DNA of 64,000 bases from Gammaproteobacteria bacterium. GTDB lineage: Bacteria; Pseudomonadota; Gammaproteobacteria; UBA4575. Positions 17,160-29,608 of the stretch are shown here, in pieces; within the stretch, counting starts at the first letter, position 1; every line of letters begins with the position of its first letter. The notes below the pieces were generated by a model, which saw nothing but the letters and a program-made list of their open reading frames with translations, was not told the DNA's origin and made no database searches. The DNA is taken from the NCBI GenBank assembly GCA_022824965.1, contig JAJDYY010000006.1:1-64000 (forward strand), written 5' to 3'. Both the position numbers and the translations under genes were made by a program.

Positions 17160-19364
17160 TCAAGCCAGTCCCCTTGCTGAGGGTCCGGGGCCGATTCGCC
17201 CGGCCAGGAGGTAGCGGTAGAGCTTGAGTGCAAGCTGCGCTTGTTTCTCTTCCAGGCGTTCGAGCGCGGCCGGCGTCAGTACCATCGTGGTGCAGTCATC
17301 GTCTGCTGTTACATACGCCGTGTCCACTGATTGCGCCGAGCCCGGACCGATCGCATCGCCTGGACCGCACTGGTAAAGGCGCGTGCCTGCAGCATCGTAG
17401 GCGGAAGCCCTCCCGGCAAGCAGCAGTTGCAGGTCTCCGCCCGACGACTCCGCGCCGACGATGGTATCCCCTGTGGCATGCTGGCGGTGATCCAGCCAGG
17501 GCTGGAGTTCTGAAGTCAGCGCCTCGAAACGGGCCTGCCAGTCCAATTGGTGCTCGAGCTCATCGGCGGCACTCTCCAGCAGAGTGGAGCGCTTGGCATC
17601 GGATGTATCTGCCTCCTGTTTCCAGGCTGCAATGACCAGATCTTCACAGCGCTCCAGTGCCTGGTCCGCATCCGGTTTAAGCTGCAAGGCGGAGTGCACT
17701 GAGGGTGGCAGGGTGCGTATAAGCCCAGCACGCAGCGATTCCGGCAATCCGCACAGCACGACGGGCACTGTAACTGCATGCACATTCTGCAAAAACCGGC
17801 TCAGCACATGCAGTGCCGAGGCATCAAATCCGGTCACCCCGGCGAAGTCGAGCAACAGGCAGGCCGGACGCTCCGTGTGGTCCAGTGACTGCTGCAGCTT
17901 CTCGGTCAAGGGGCAGATGCTGCCGAAGAAAAGATAGCCGCGCAAACGGTAGGCGCGCACCCGCTCGCCCACATCCCGCAGGATGGCATGCTCGGGAACC
18001 GAGCGAGCCTTGCGACTTCTACGTTCACGCGCACTGTAGCTGGACTCGACCGGGTCGACCCGGCTGAAGTGCACAGCAAAAAATGCCAGCGTAGCCGCCA
18101 TGCCGATGCCCACGCCTTCGAGTAGCCCGAACACGATTACCGTAAAAACGATGAGCACGAGGATCAGATATTCAGACCATGGGAGTTGCCGGCGGCTTCG
18201 AAAAAGTCCTTCATCCAGCATGCCGATGCCAGCAAAAATCAGTATGCCGCCGAGCAGGGACACGGGAATCAATTCCAGAACCCCGTCCCCTGCAAGCAGG
18301 GCTAGCCCGATGACTCCAGCTGCTACGATGCCCGTCAGCCGGGTATCGGCGCCAAACAATTTACTCCTCAGGGAGGCGGGCACGATCATGTTCGCGGTGG
18401 TACCGCCCCCGAACCCGGCGACGATGCTTGCAAGCCCCGTAGCCCGGAACTCCCGGTCCCAGTCCAGGTCCTGATTAGCTACCAGCTCCAGTCCGGCAAT
18501 ACTCATGATCACGCAGATGAATGCGACCAGCACCAGGGTCAGGATATTCGGGATCTGGTGCGACAGCGCAGCCCAGTCCACGTAGCCCAGATCGGCAACT
18601 CCCAACGGCGGCCACAGCCCTCCCTCGGCCGTGCTTGAAAACAGCAGGCCCGCCGCCCTCGCCTCTTCCGCCGACAGGCCGAGCGCCATCAGGGCCATGT
18701 GATAGGCCGCGGCGGCAAGCACGATGCTTGCCGGCAGGATAATCACGTGTCCCCACCGCTTGATGGCCCAGTACAGACCGATCCCGTACGCAACCCCCGG
18801 CGCCCATCTCCACCAGATATCAGGCTCGAACAGCAAAGCGGGCCGCTGCCAGTGCAGATCGGCTCCCATCTGGGAGAACGCCGCAAGACACACAGCCCCG
18901 CCAATACCTGCGACAAACCCACCGGCCACCGGATACGGAATAAAGCGCACCAGGTTGGCAGACCGGAAATGACCGAGCAAGAAGCAGGCTGTGCCTGTGA
19001 TCACCGCGCTCAGCACGAGTGCGGCCACGACCGTGACAAATCCGGTTTCGCCACCCGCACCTACCGCCGATGCAATCAGGGCCATCACGACGACAATTGC
19101 CGGAGATAGCCCAGAGATCGCGCCCCGGAAGCCTCCGAGCAATGCTATGACCAGGCAGGCCGCAAAATTTCCAAACAGCACGAGGCCCACGCCCTGGGAC
19201 ACGAAGGGCGCTAAGGTCCCCGAAAAGATAAAGGCCGCGAAGGCAATCTCTGCAACCAGCAGATTCAGACCCGAAGTGATTCCGGCGGATATTGCCGGGA
19301 ATGCTTTCGGACCCCGCAAATCCAAGCGCAACTCGGCCCCGAGTCCCTGAAACCCGGAACTCAC
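17160..19364 (-). CDS. SulP family anion transporter with STAS and cyclic-nucleotide-binding-like domains
   Basis: The product has 734 residues and starts at GTG with AAGG upstream. About the first 430 residues are membrane segments of the SulP fold (GLSPAIVVVMALI, GGFRGAISGLSPA, GGGTTANMIVPASLRSKLFG). A STAS domain follows (about 460-570; CLLLDFAGVTGFDASALHVL), then a jelly-roll region like cNMP-binding domains (about 610-720; HATGDTIVGAESSGGDLQLLLAGR). SulP proteins carry sulfate, bicarbonate or related anions, but the substrate cannot be read from sequence. The C-terminal sensor suggests gating by a small ligand or by position of the domain. The key cNMP-phosphate contact (RTA-type) was not seen, so nucleotide binding is doubtful. 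Confidence 0.85.
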   Translation of the reverse strand: MSSGFQGLGAELRLDLRGPKAFPAISAGITSGLNLLVAEIAFAAFIFSGTLAPFVSQGVGLVLFGNFAACLVIALLGGFRGAISGLSPAIVVVMALIASAVGAGGETGFVTVVAALVLSAVITGTACFLLGHFRSANLVRFIPYPVAGGFVAGIGGAVCLAAFSQMGADLHWQRPALLFEPDIWWRWAPGVAYGIGLYWAIKRWGHVIILPASIVLAAAAYHMALMALGLSAEEARAAGLLFSSTAEGGLWPPLGVADLGYVDWAALSHQIPNILTLVLVAFICVIMSIAGLELVANQDLDWDREFRATGLASIVAGFGGGTTANMIVPASLRSKLFGADTRLTGIVAAGVIGLALLAGDGVLELIPVSLLGGILIFAGIGMLDEGLFRSRRQLPWSEYLILVLIVFTVIVFGLLEGVGIGMAATLAFFAVHFSRVDPVESSYSARERRSRKARSVPEHAILRDVGERVRAYRLRGYLFFGSICPLTEKLQQSLDHTERPACLLLDFAGVTGFDASALHVLSRFLQNVHAVTVPVVLCGLPESLRAGLIRTLPPSVHSALQLKPDADQALERCEDLVIAAWKQEADTSDAKRSTLLESAADELEHQLDWQARFEALTSELQPWLDHRQHATGDTIVGAESSGGDLQLLLAGRASAYDAAGTRLYQCGPGDAIGPGSAQSVDTAYVTADDDCTTMVLTPAALERLEEKQAQLALKLYRYLLAGRIGPGPSARGLA

Positions 19365-19595
19365 GAGAACGTACCTTTTACTTTAAACAGGCCACAGCGA
19401 CCCGACAGGAATAGAGGCGGCCCGTGCTTTCGGGAACCCCGACAAAAATCTGCATGGACGGTCGCAGGGCTTGCGATCGGGAATTTCCAGCGAGCAGTCA
19501 TCAGTCTGGACCTAGAGAAACCGTCGACACGGAAACAGCGTACCATGTCTCCGCAGCGACCGCTTACTCATGTGACCCGAGAGTATCCTGGATGA

Positions 19596-19672
19596 TGGTC
19601 GGGGCAGAGGGATTTGAACCCCCGACCCTCTGCTCCCAAAGCAGATGCGCTACCAGACTGCGCTATGCCCCG
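19596..19672 (-). tRNA. tRNA-Pro (anticodon TGG)
   Basis: The minus strand gives an acceptor CGGGGCA/TGCCCCG, an anticodon stem CTGC/GCAG with loop TTTGGGA (anticodon TGG), T-loop GTTCAAATC and an encoded CCA. It lies in the gap upstream of the SulP gene. Confidence 0.95.
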
Positions 19673-19766
19673 GTACCGGGTGTGCATCCTATACACAGGT
19701 GACTTCTGACCGAGCACGGATCATACGTCTCTGTTGCAACACGGGTCAATGGCTGCGGGCGTGTAC

Positions 19767-21149
19767 TCAGTGCACAACCGTGGCTTCACGGCGGGTCAGC
19801 TGCAGAATCAGCCGGTCGGACAAACCGTCAAAGCTGCCGTTGCTCAGGATCAGGATGTTATCACCCTCCTTGAGATCGCCCAGCAACAAGGTAATGATTG
19901 CATCCGTCGTCGCACAGACATGTGCAGGAGGATTCAGCTGGTCGGCCACCTCCTGAACGGACCACTGAAGCTCGTCAGGCGCATAGATGACCACGATATC
20001 TGCCTCATTGAATGCTTGCGCGAGCTGGTCCGTATGCACGCCCATGCGCATGGTGTTGGAACGAGGCTCGAACACCGTCACGATCCGACCCTGTGGCTGC
20101 TGCTCCCGAAATGCTGAAATGGTCGCCGTGATCGCAGTCGGATGATGCGCAAAGTCATCGTACACGCGCACCCCGTTAAACGTCCCTTTGTGCTCCAGGC
20201 GGCGTTTGACACCGGAAAAGGAAGCCAGGGCCCGCAGGGCCTCTCCCGGAGGCACCCCGACATGCTGTGCTCCGGCCACCGCGGCCAGTGCATTCGCAAT
20301 ATTGTGTCGACCGTACAGATCAAGCGCGCCCGCCCCGCAGGGCTTGCCCTGTCTTTGCAAGGAAAACCCGGAAGTACGTATGTCGATCTCGTCCGCAAAC
20401 CAGGTGGCCGAAGGATCCTTTACCGAAAAGGATTCGCGGGCAGTCCAGCAGCCCATTTCCATGACGTCCCGTATATTCGGATCGTCGTGGTTGAATATCA
20501 TGCGGCCCTCGCTTGGCATGATGCGCAGCAGGTGGTGAAACTGCCGCTGGACGTCCCGGATTCCGTCAAAGATATCCGCGTGGTCGAACTCCAGGTTGTT
20601 CAAAACCAGGGTATGCGGGCTGTAATGCAGGAATTTAGAGCGCTTATCAAAAAATGCAGTGTCGTACTCATCGGCCTCGATCACGAAATACTTCGATTCC
20701 CCCAGCCTTGAGGAGTACTCGAAATTCTCCGGCACCCCGCCAATCAGAAATCCCGGCTCGTGCCCGCAACACTCCAGTATCCAGGCCAGCATGCTGGACA
20801 CGGTGGTTTTGCCGTGTGTTCCGGCTATCGCGAGCACCCAGCGATCTTGCAGGACGTGATCGTGCAGCCAGGCCGGACCGGAAGTGAAGGCCAGGCGGTT
20901 GTTGAGCAAGTATTCCACCACCTCGTTGCCGCGCGTCATGACATTGCCGACTATGATCTGGTCCGGCAGGGGATAGAGATGATCGACGGAATAACCTTCC
21001 ATGATCTCGATACCGGCCATTTCAAGCTGCGTGCTCATCGGCGGATAGGCATTGGTATCCGAACCGGAAACCTCATGTCCCAGCTGGCGGGCAATAATGG
21101 CCAGACTGCCCATGAACGTGCCTCCAATGCCAAGGATATGGATACGCAT
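19767..21149 (-). CDS. mpl: UDP-N-acetylmuramate:L-Ala-gamma-D-Glu-meso-DAP ligase
   Basis: The product has 460 residues from MRIHILGIGGTFMGSLA, the normal Mpl N-terminus; the longer frame to 21290 runs into the gene before it. The ATP loop is GTHGKTTVSSMLAW, and DDFAHHPTAI is the C-terminal Mur-ligase motif. Mpl joins recycled tripeptide to UDP-MurNAc in the cytoplasm, saving peptidoglycan pieces. Its start overlaps the stop of the membrane protein gene in a TGATG arrangement, so the two are translationally coupled. Confidence 0.93.
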   Translation of the reverse strand: MRIHILGIGGTFMGSLAIIARQLGHEVSGSDTNAYPPMSTQLEMAGIEIMEGYSVDHLYPLPDQIIVGNVMTRGNEVVEYLLNNRLAFTSGPAWLHDHVLQDRWVLAIAGTHGKTTVSSMLAWILECCGHEPGFLIGGVPENFEYSSRLGESKYFVIEADEYDTAFFDKRSKFLHYSPHTLVLNNLEFDHADIFDGIRDVQRQFHHLLRIMPSEGRMIFNHDDPNIRDVMEMGCWTARESFSVKDPSATWFADEIDIRTSGFSLQRQGKPCGAGALDLYGRHNIANALAAVAGAQHVGVPPGEALRALASFSGVKRRLEHKGTFNGVRVYDDFAHHPTAITATISAFREQQPQGRIVTVFEPRSNTMRMGVHTDQLAQAFNEADIVVIYAPDELQWSVQEVADQLNPPAHVCATTDAIITLLLGDLKEGDNILILSNGSFDGLSDRLILQLTRREATVVH

Positions 21150-21664
21150 CAGGCCGGTACACTCCCTGATATGAACAATTCCAGCAGCATGACCTGCAGC
21201 AGGGCATAGCCCACACTGATGGCAATGCCGTAGCTCATCGCACACGACAGGGCCCTGCTGAATATATATCCGTACACGATGACGACCCACACGAAAAGCG
21301 CGAAGGCCGTCAGGGCAAAAAACAGCTCGGCGGTATGTCCGAGTTTCAGGTACCTCAGTGAGTAGCTGCCGGGAAGCGAGACAATGTTGATCAGGGTCAC
21401 GGTCCCAAGCATGGCATTAAAGGTTTGCAGGAAGCGTTCCGGTTTATTGACCAGCAGGATCCTGGCAAACACGAAGGAAAGGAATAATCCCGCGATACTT
21501 GCCAGCAGGGCAGCTGCCACGTCGTAGGCCATCGATCCGACCGTCACGGAAACAACGAGACTGACGGCCGTCACAACGCCCAGGAATGCCCAGGAATACG
21601 GCAATACCTCGGGCCCTTCCCGCAGCAGGCATATGTTCAGATAGGTCTTGAGCACATCGGCCAT
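21149..21664 (-). CDS. Conserved multi-pass membrane protein, function unknown
   Basis: The product has 171 residues with about five hydrophobic segments (SWAFLGVVTAVSLVVSVTVG, VAAALLASIAGLFLSFVFA, LFFALTAFALFVWVVIVYG, AISVGYALLQVMLLELFI). The general look is of Yip1-like membrane proteins; this is weak. It lies 27 bases after the LpxA-like gene, and its stop overlaps the mpl start, which suggests an envelope-related role. No specific function is proposed. Confidence 0.65.
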   Translation of the reverse strand: MADVLKTYLNICLLREGPEVLPYSWAFLGVVTAVSLVVSVTVGSMAYDVAAALLASIAGLFLSFVFARILLVNKPERFLQTFNAMLGTVTLINIVSLPGSYSLRYLKLGHTAELFFALTAFALFVWVVIVYGYIFSRALSCAMSYGIAISVGYALLQVMLLELFISGSVPA

Positions 21665-21691
21665 GTCAGGATAAACCCACGCGCATCCGGA

Positions 21692-22459
21692 TCAATCCTG
21701 TGGTTGCAAAAACCCGTAGATGCCGCGCTTGGAGGGTGCCAGCATCCAGTCACGCAACTGTTCGATCTCGGGCGTGCCACGCAGGTGTTCCGCCGGCTCT
21801 CCCTGTCGCAGACGCCGGTAGGCCTGCTCCAGTTCGCTGTAGCGCTTGCCCTTGATTCCGGCACGGCGCAACCCGATGGCATTCAGCCGGTAGTGGCGCA
21901 CAGGATCGCCACCCAGCAGGCAATACGGCATCACATCCTTGCGCACCGGGGTGTAGCCGGCCACCATCGACAACATCCCGATCCGGATGTGCTGATGTGT
22001 GCCAACATGCCCCCCCAGGTTGGCCTTGTCCCCGATTTCGATATGCCCGCTCAGTCCCACATAGGCTGTCAGCACGACCTCATCCCCCAGCTGACAATCG
22101 TGTGCAACGTGTGAGTAGCCCATCAGGTAGCATCGATTGCCAATCCGGGTCGGCACATCAGCACGGGTGGCACGGTGTACCGTACAGTTTTCACGAAAGA
22201 CGTTGGCGTCTCCAATCTCCAGCCAGCTTTCCCCGCCGGCAAACGAAAGGTCCTGGGGCAACCCGCCCAGCACCACCTGGGCATGCAGTTGGTTATCCGC
22301 TCCCAGCCGCACATACCGGTGAATCACGCAGTGCGGACCGATCTCGGTACCGGAATGTATTACCACATCCTCTTCCACCACGCTGTAGGGCCCCACGGTC
22401 ACATGGGTGTCGAGTTCCGCCCTGGGAGAGACGACTGCGGTGGGGTGTATGTTTGGCAA
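21692..22459 (-). CDS. LpxA-like UDP-N-acetylglucosamine acyltransferase
   Basis: The product has 255 residues. Left-handed beta-helix hexapeptides fill about residues 1-190 (IHPTAVVSPRAELD, VIHSGTEIGPHCVIHRY). The His of the LpxA active-site strand is present in GYSHVAHDCQLGD. The end has the expected helical tail (LNAIGLRRAGIKGKRY). LpxA puts the first acyl chain on UDP-GlcNAc in lipid A synthesis. The gene is not in the usual lpxD-fabZ-lpxA-lpxB order here, so it may be a second copy with a different substrate. It leads a probable operon with the membrane protein and mpl. Confidence 0.8.
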   Translation of the reverse strand: MPNIHPTAVVSPRAELDTHVTVGPYSVVEEDVVIHSGTEIGPHCVIHRYVRLGADNQLHAQVVLGGLPQDLSFAGGESWLEIGDANVFRENCTVHRATRADVPTRIGNRCYLMGYSHVAHDCQLGDEVVLTAYVGLSGHIEIGDKANLGGHVGTHQHIRIGMLSMVAGYTPVRKDVMPYCLLGGDPVRHYRLNAIGLRRAGIKGKRYSELEQAYRRLRQGEPAEHLRGTPEIEQLRDWMLAPSKRGIYGFLQPQD

Positions 22460-22578
22460 GCCTGGCTACCGAATCAAGTTGCTGGAAAAGGCAGGTTTAC
22501 GGAAGTTCATGCAACGGTGTGCGGGCAAAGCAATTGCGTGCGCTAATCCGGTCCCATTCTAGCAGAATCCGCTTGCAG

Positions 22579-24615
<2,037 letters not shown>

Positions 24616-24721
24616 CTAGCCTTGCCCCTGTGAACGATATGCAGAAGTACGAACGGCGGCTGTCGCAGCAGGTCGGGTTCAAGGCAGCAATCCCGCAACG
24701 CTTTCTGCGAGACCATGATCC

Positions 24722-25468
24722 CTATGTTTCTTGATCCTGACCTGGATGCTTCAGACTGAAGAGCTGCACTTCTTCTTGCAGGTGGGCCACGGTTTGCTGG
24801 TTCAGGCGGTTGCGTGATTCATCGAATACCTCCCCTTGCAGGTATTCGGAAGCCCTTTTCGCTGCCTCGTGCATGATGTTGAATGCCTTCAGGCCATTCT
24901 CGGGGCCAGGCAAACTCATCACGAAACTGATTCCCGGGGTTTCGAACTGGTCCATATTGTCCAGATCGAACGTGCCGGGATTGACTGCATTCAGGATACT
25001 GTACATGGCTTTCCTGCCACTGAGCCGCTTGACCTTCTTATGGAAGATACGCATGTCGTCATACTCCAGGTCAAGCTCCCGGACGAGGTCCATAATGCCG
25101 GTGCCCCTGAATGCCTGGGGGCGTCTTGCCATGACATGCAGCACCACCAGCTTTTTCTCCGAGGCCGAATCTTCCTCCTCGCCCTGCTGATCCTGGCTGC
25201 CAGCGGGCTCCTCGCTGCCTGGCCCTTCGGTCCTGTCACCGGGATAGTCTGGATTTTGCTGTATCACCTTGACCGGACCCACGGACTCGATTTCGGAATC
25301 CAGATCGGCATCGGCATCCAGCGGGTTCAGCAAACCTTCCTTGTCGAAATCGAATTCCTCGAATTCCTTTCTGCGGGTTTTGCGTTTTTTGGCGCGAGTG
25401 AAGAAATACAGCATGGCCAGAACGGCCAGTCCTGCCACCAGCAGTCCGATACGCAGCTCAATCACCAT
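24722..25468 (-). CDS. zipA: Cell division protein ZipA
   Basis: The product has 248 residues. A single N-terminal membrane segment (IGLLVAGLAVLAMLYFF, about 6-23) is followed by a basic patch (RAKKRKTRRKEF), a charged linker and a C-terminal FtsZ-binding domain from about 105 (VLHVMARRPQAFRGTGIMD). ZipA ties the FtsZ ring to the inner membrane. The gene lies between smc and ligA, the usual position, which supports the call despite the low sequence conservation of this family. Confidence 0.9.
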   Translation of the reverse strand: MVIELRIGLLVAGLAVLAMLYFFTRAKKRKTRRKEFEEFDFDKEGLLNPLDADADLDSEIESVGPVKVIQQNPDYPGDRTEGPGSEEPAGSQDQQGEEEDSASEKKLVVLHVMARRPQAFRGTGIMDLVRELDLEYDDMRIFHKKVKRLSGRKAMYSILNAVNPGTFDLDNMDQFETPGISFVMSLPGPENGLKAFNIMHEAAKRASEYLQGEVFDESRNRLNQQTVAHLQEEVQLFSLKHPGQDQET

Positions 25469-25513
25469 GGGCGATGCACCGTGAGGTTGGTTGATCGTGT
25501 ATCCACGGATTCT

Positions 25514-28500
25514 TCACGAAACTGCCTGCATCTCGACGGCCTCGTCGATATCGACTGAAACCATCCTCGAAACGCCGGGCTCACTCATTGTGATGCCCAG
25601 CAACTGGTTTGCATACTCCATGGTATTTTTGTTGTGGGTGATTGAAATAAACTGGACCCGTTCACTCATCTCCTTCAGTAATTCGCAGTAGCGCGTGACA
25701 TTGGCATCGTCCAGGGGCGCGTCCACCTCATCCAGCAGGCAGAACGGGGCCGGGTTCAGTTCAAACAGGGAAAATACCAGAGCCACCGCTGTCAAGGCTT
25801 TTTCACCTCCGGACATCAGGTGGATGGAGGACAGTCGCTTGCCCGGCAAGCGTGCCATGATGGAAATCCCGGTGGTGAGCAGGTCGTCGCCCGTCATCAC
25901 CAGGAACGCCTTGCCACCACCAAACAGGCGCGGAAACATTTCCTGCAGGCGCTGATTGACGCGATCAAAGATGTTCTTGAAACGGTCCTTGGTTTCCTTG
26001 TCTATTTTGCGAATCGCCTGTTCCAGCATCTCCAGCGCCTTGCTGAGATCCTCATGCTGGCGATCCAGATATTCCTTGCGCTCCCGGTGTTCTTCGAAAT
26101 CACTGATCGCCGCGAGATTGATCGGACCCAGGCGCGTGATCTTGCGCCCGAGCGCCTCAACCTGCTCCTCCCACTCCTGCAGTTGCGCACCTTCTGGCAG
26201 CTGGCCAATCAAGGATTCCAGGGGTATTCCGTACTCTACCAGTTGCTCTTCCAGAGCCTTGCTGCGGACATTGGCTTCCTGCCATGCAAGCTGAGCATCA
26301 TTTAGACCATTCTGTGAAGACTCCTTCTTGCCATGCAGGGTAACGACACGTTCCCGTTCACCATGCATCTGCTCTTCGGTACCCTGCATGATGCTGCGTG
26401 CCTCAGCCTGACGGTGCTCGATGCCGACGCGCTGCTCCAGCAGCTCTTTCAGCTGGACATCCAGTCCTTCCAGGGGAGCGTCACTCTCATCCACGGAGGC
26501 CTGCAGCGCCTCATTGCGCTTTTGCAGTTGCACGGCCTGTTCCTGCGTTCTCTCCAGTACGGCCTGAGTCGCCTGCAGCGAACTCCGGCACGACTCCAGG
26601 TCCAGGCTGAGTTCATGGACCAAGTCACGACTGTCCGTGTCTTTGCTGCGCACACCTTCCATAGCGGAAGCAAGATTTTCACGCCGTTGCAGCAGGGCAC
26701 TCTTCTCACCACTGAATTCTTCCAATACGGCTGCGGCGGACTGCCTCGAAACACTTGACTGGTCCAGTTCCCCGAGCGCTTGTGCGAGCTCGCCCTCCAG
26801 CTCCTTTGAATACCCCCGGAACTGTTCTTCCTGCTGCCTTAAATGCTCCTGTTCCTGCTCCCAGGCACCCAGTTCCGATTGCGCCTGATGGTGATGCTCC
26901 TGTGCCCCGGCAAGCTGCGCCTGGACATCATCCCTTTCCTGCTCGCGCGCATTCAGTTCGCCCTGACAAGTCTCGAGATCAGACTCCAGGGTTTCGATCG
27001 TCAGCTGCTGCGAGGCAAGCTTCTTCTCCAGCTTGCGAATCTCCTTCTTGCGTTGCAGCACGCTGCTTTGTTCCGCAGTGCTCCTTGCCAGCCGCATCCA
27101 GTTCCTGCCCATCCAGATACCCTCTTTCGTAATCACGGACTGGCCCGGAGACAAATTCTTGCGCTGCTTGAGCGCCGCCTGGATATCGCTTGCGACCAGT
27201 ATGGCATCCAGAATTCCGCTGAGATTCACAGGGGCCTGCACCTTAGCGGCCAGTGTTTCAGAGGTCCGGTCGGTTTGCGGTACTGGAGTCTGGTCCAGCA
27301 GGATCAGACGGCCGTTGCTGATCCGGTCGCACGCGGCGGCCACCTTTTCAATATCCTCGATGCAGACCGATTCCAGACATTCGCCCAGCACGGTTTCCAC
27401 CGCACCCTCCCAGCCTGCCTCGGCCTTGATCGTGTCGATCAGACGGGGGGCCTGACTGAGCCCCTGTTCCTCAAGCCAGTGGCCTACAGCCTGACTCTCC
27501 TCGCCCAGCACCACGTTCTGCATGGCTTGCAGCGAGGCAAGCCGGATCTGTGTTTCCTGCAACTCTTCGCGTGCCTGCTGCACCTCGGCATGCAGGCGCT
27601 GGCTGGCGTCGCGGCCCTGGCCGATTTGTTCCGTCAGTCCGTCCAGGCTGTCCGAGACGGTCTTCAGGCGACGCGCCGTCTGGCTGAGACGTGATTTCAG
27701 TTCTTTCGCCTCCCCGCGCTCCCGGCGCCGAGTGCATTGGCCAAGACTGTCTTCCAGACGGTCTTTGCGGTCTCGGAGTTGCTCGAGGTGGGATTCGAGA
27801 TACTCGATGCGAGAAGTCTCGATCTCCACAGTCTGCGCCGGCCCTGCCATCCTTGCCTGCAGCGCCTCCCACGCTTCCTGCCAGGCGGCCATTTGTGCCT
27901 CGGCTTCGTCCAGATCGCCCTGATTCGAACCCAGCTGCTCCCGGGCGGACGCCAGCTGCGGCTCGATTTCGCGGATCCTGGTTTCCAGACCCTGTGCCTT
28001 GGTGCGCTCGTTCTGCAAATCCTGTTCCGCCTGGCGCCATGCGTCCTGCACCTGTTCAAGTTCCTCACCGAAACGACCGCTCATTTCCTTGGCATGTCGA
28101 ATGGATTGCTCTACCCGTGAGATCTCCGCATCCAGGCTGTACTGTTTGCCCTGAATTACACTGAAACTTTTCGTTTCATCGGCATGGCGCAGCCGCAACT
28201 CCTCTACCGAGGCCTCGGCGGCACGAATGTCGGCAACGATCATCTCGATTTCGGTCTGCTTGCGCTCAACGGACTGTTTCAGCGTCTTTGCTTCCTCCTG
28301 CTTTGCCTGCCAGCGCAAGGCCAGCAACTCTGCCTTGGTCTGGCGTTCTTTTCCCTTCAGCACCTTGTAGTGTTCGGCGGCGCGCGCCTGGCGCTGCAGT
28401 TGCCCGATCCGTTTGGTGATCTCGTCAATCACGTCATTGAGACGCTCGAGGTTCTCACAGGTATGGCGAATCCGGTTCTCGGTTTCCCGACGCCTTTCCT

Positions 28501-29017
28501 TGTACTTGGATATCCCGGCAGCTTCCTCGAGGTACACACGCAATTCATCCGGTTTCGTGTCGATCAGTCTCGATATCATGCCCTGCTCAATGATTGCATA
28601 GCTGTTGGGACCGAGACCGGTGCCCAGAAATACGGACACGATGTCCTTGCGCCGGCACTGCACCCCGTTCAGAAAATACTTGGACTGGCCGTCCCGCACG
28701 ACCTGCCTGCGCACTGATATCTCCGTGTACGCGGCATATTCTCCGCCCAGCCTGCCCTGGCTGTTGTCAAAGACCAGCTCGACCGATGCTTGTCCCGCAG
28801 GGCTGCGGGTTGAGGAGCCGTTGAAGATCACGTCTTCCATCGTATTGCCGCGCAGGTGCCGGCTGCTTTCACCCATCACCCAGCGGACCGCATCAATGAT
28901 GTTGGATTTGCCGCAGCCGTTGGGTCCTACAACTCCCACCATGGAAGACGGGAAGGAAAACGTGGTCGGGTCCACGAAAGACTTGAACCCGGAAAGTTTT
29001 ACACAATTAAGCCGCAT
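25514..29017 (-). CDS. smc: Chromosome segregation ATPase SMC
   Basis: The product has 1167 residues. Walker A is [14 protein letters not shown] near the N-terminus. The signature motif [14 protein letters not shown] and Walker [13 protein letters not shown] are near the C-terminus. Two long coiled-coil arms flank a hinge in the middle (about 520-640). SMC compacts and helps separate chromosomes with ScpA/ScpB, which are not in this window. Divergent to queF, it starts the smc-zipA-ligA run, with 45 bases before zipA. Confidence 0.96.
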   Translation of the reverse strand: MRLNCVKLSGFKSFVDPTTFSFPSSMVGVVGPNGCGKSNIIDAVRWVMGESSRHLRGNTMEDVIFNGSSTRSPAGQASVELVFDNSQGRLGGEYAAYTEISVRRQVVRDGQSKYFLNGVQCRRKDIVSVFLGTGLGPNSYAIIEQGMISRLIDTKPDELRVYLEEAAGISKYKERRRETENRIRHTCENLERLNDVIDEITKRIGQLQRQARAAEHYKVLKGKERQTKAELLALRWQAKQEEAKTLKQSVERKQTEIEMIVADIRAAEASVEELRLRHADETKSFSVIQGKQYSLDAEISRVEQSIRHAKEMSGRFGEELEQVQDAWRQAEQDLQNERTKAQGLETRIREIEPQLASAREQLGSNQGDLDEAEAQMAAWQEAWEALQARMAGPAQTVEIETSRIEYLESHLEQLRDRKDRLEDSLGQCTRRRERGEAKELKSRLSQTARRLKTVSDSLDGLTEQIGQGRDASQRLHAEVQQAREELQETQIRLASLQAMQNVVLGEESQAVGHWLEEQGLSQAPRLIDTIKAEAGWEGAVETVLGECLESVCIEDIEKVAAACDRISNGRLILLDQTPVPQTDRTSETLAAKVQAPVNLSGILDAILVASDIQAALKQRKNLSPGQSVITKEGIWMGRNWMRLARSTAEQSSVLQRKKEIRKLEKKLASQQLTIETLESDLETCQGELNAREQERDDVQAQLAGAQEHHHQAQSELGAWEQEQEHLRQQEEQFRGYSKELEGELAQALGELDQSSVSRQSAAAVLEEFSGEKSALLQRRENLASAMEGVRSKDTDSRDLVHELSLDLESCRSSLQATQAVLERTQEQAVQLQKRNEALQASVDESDAPLEGLDVQLKELLEQRVGIEHRQAEARSIMQGTEEQMHGERERVVTLHGKKESSQNGLNDAQLAWQEANVRSKALEEQLVEYGIPLESLIGQLPEGAQLQEWEEQVEALGRKITRLGPINLAAISDFEEHRERKEYLDRQHEDLSKALEMLEQAIRKIDKETKDRFKNIFDRVNQRLQEMFPRLFGGGKAFLVMTGDDLLTTGISIMARLPGKRLSSIHLMSGGEKALTAVALVFSLFELNPAPFCLLDEVDAPLDDANVTRYCELLKEMSERVQFISITHNKNTMEYANQLLGITMSEPGVSRMVSVDIDEAVEMQAVS

Positions 29018-29032
29018 CTATGCCAGTTCGCC

Positions 29033-29038
29033 TATAAT
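29033..29038 (+). promoter_or_regulatory. Probable -10 element (TATAAT) of queF
   Basis: An exact TATAAT lies 31 bases before the queF ATG in the gap between the divergent smc and queF genes. No good -35 is seen at 16-18 bases. The flanks CCTATAATAGG are nearly palindromic and could also serve smc on the other strand. Confidence 0.4.
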
Positions 29039-29069
29039 AGGCAGCCTGATTGCATCAGACCGTACAGCC

Positions 29070-29468
29070 ATGCCTGACGATCACACCCATCACCTGGAAA
29101 CCTTCGAAAACCCGCAGCCGGATGCCGACTATACGATCCGCATGCATATTCCGGAGTTCACCTGTCTATGCCCACTGACCGGCCAGCCCGACTTCGCCGA
29201 GTTTCTAATCGAATATGTCCCAGACAAACTATGCGTAGAACTGAAGGCTCTCAAATTGTATATGAGCTCATTTAGAAGCAAAGGCCTATTCCACGAAGCA
29301 ATAACAAATCGAATTCTAATCGATATTGCAGCTTTGCTAAAGCCTCGATTTATGCGTATCACTGCAGACTTCAACGTGCGGGGGGGCATTTACACGCAGG
29401 TGATTGCCGAGCACCGCCAAGATGGATGGCAAGCCGAGACCCCGGTGATTCTTCCCAGTCAGACATAA
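29070..29468 (+). CDS. queF: NADPH-dependent 7-cyano-7-deazaguanine reductase (preQ1 synthase)
   Basis: The product has 132 residues, the short single-domain QueF type. The catalytic region is [16 protein letters not shown], in which the Cys forms the thioimide with preQ0. It is followed by [18 protein letters not shown] and [11 protein letters not shown], the family substrate and NADPH segments. The frame is open upstream to 28605 inside smc, but [12 protein letters not shown] is the sensible start. It supplies preQ1 for the Tgt and QueA enzymes encoded about 18 kb away in this window. Confidence 0.93.
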   Translation: MPDDHTHHLETFENPQPDADYTIRMHIPEFTCLCPLTGQPDFAEFLIEYVPDKLCVELKALKLYMSSFRSKGLFHEAITNRILIDIAALLKPRFMRITADFNVRGGIYTQVIAEHRQDGWQAETPVILPSQT

Positions 29469-29608
29469 CTATCCTGTACAAGCTCTGGATTTAAAAGGAC
29501 CTGCAGGTATAAACCTGGGCTTGGTGGGCCTGTTGCTGGACTCCGTCGATTGCCAGATATTGCTGTGCACTGGGCCCGGGCAGTAGCCTGCTCCATGCAT
29601 GGCGCGGC

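Noticed and set aside
28605..29069. Upstream extension of the queF frame into smc
   Set aside because: The frame is open by chance over the antisense of smc; the protein homologous to QueF begins at about 29070.
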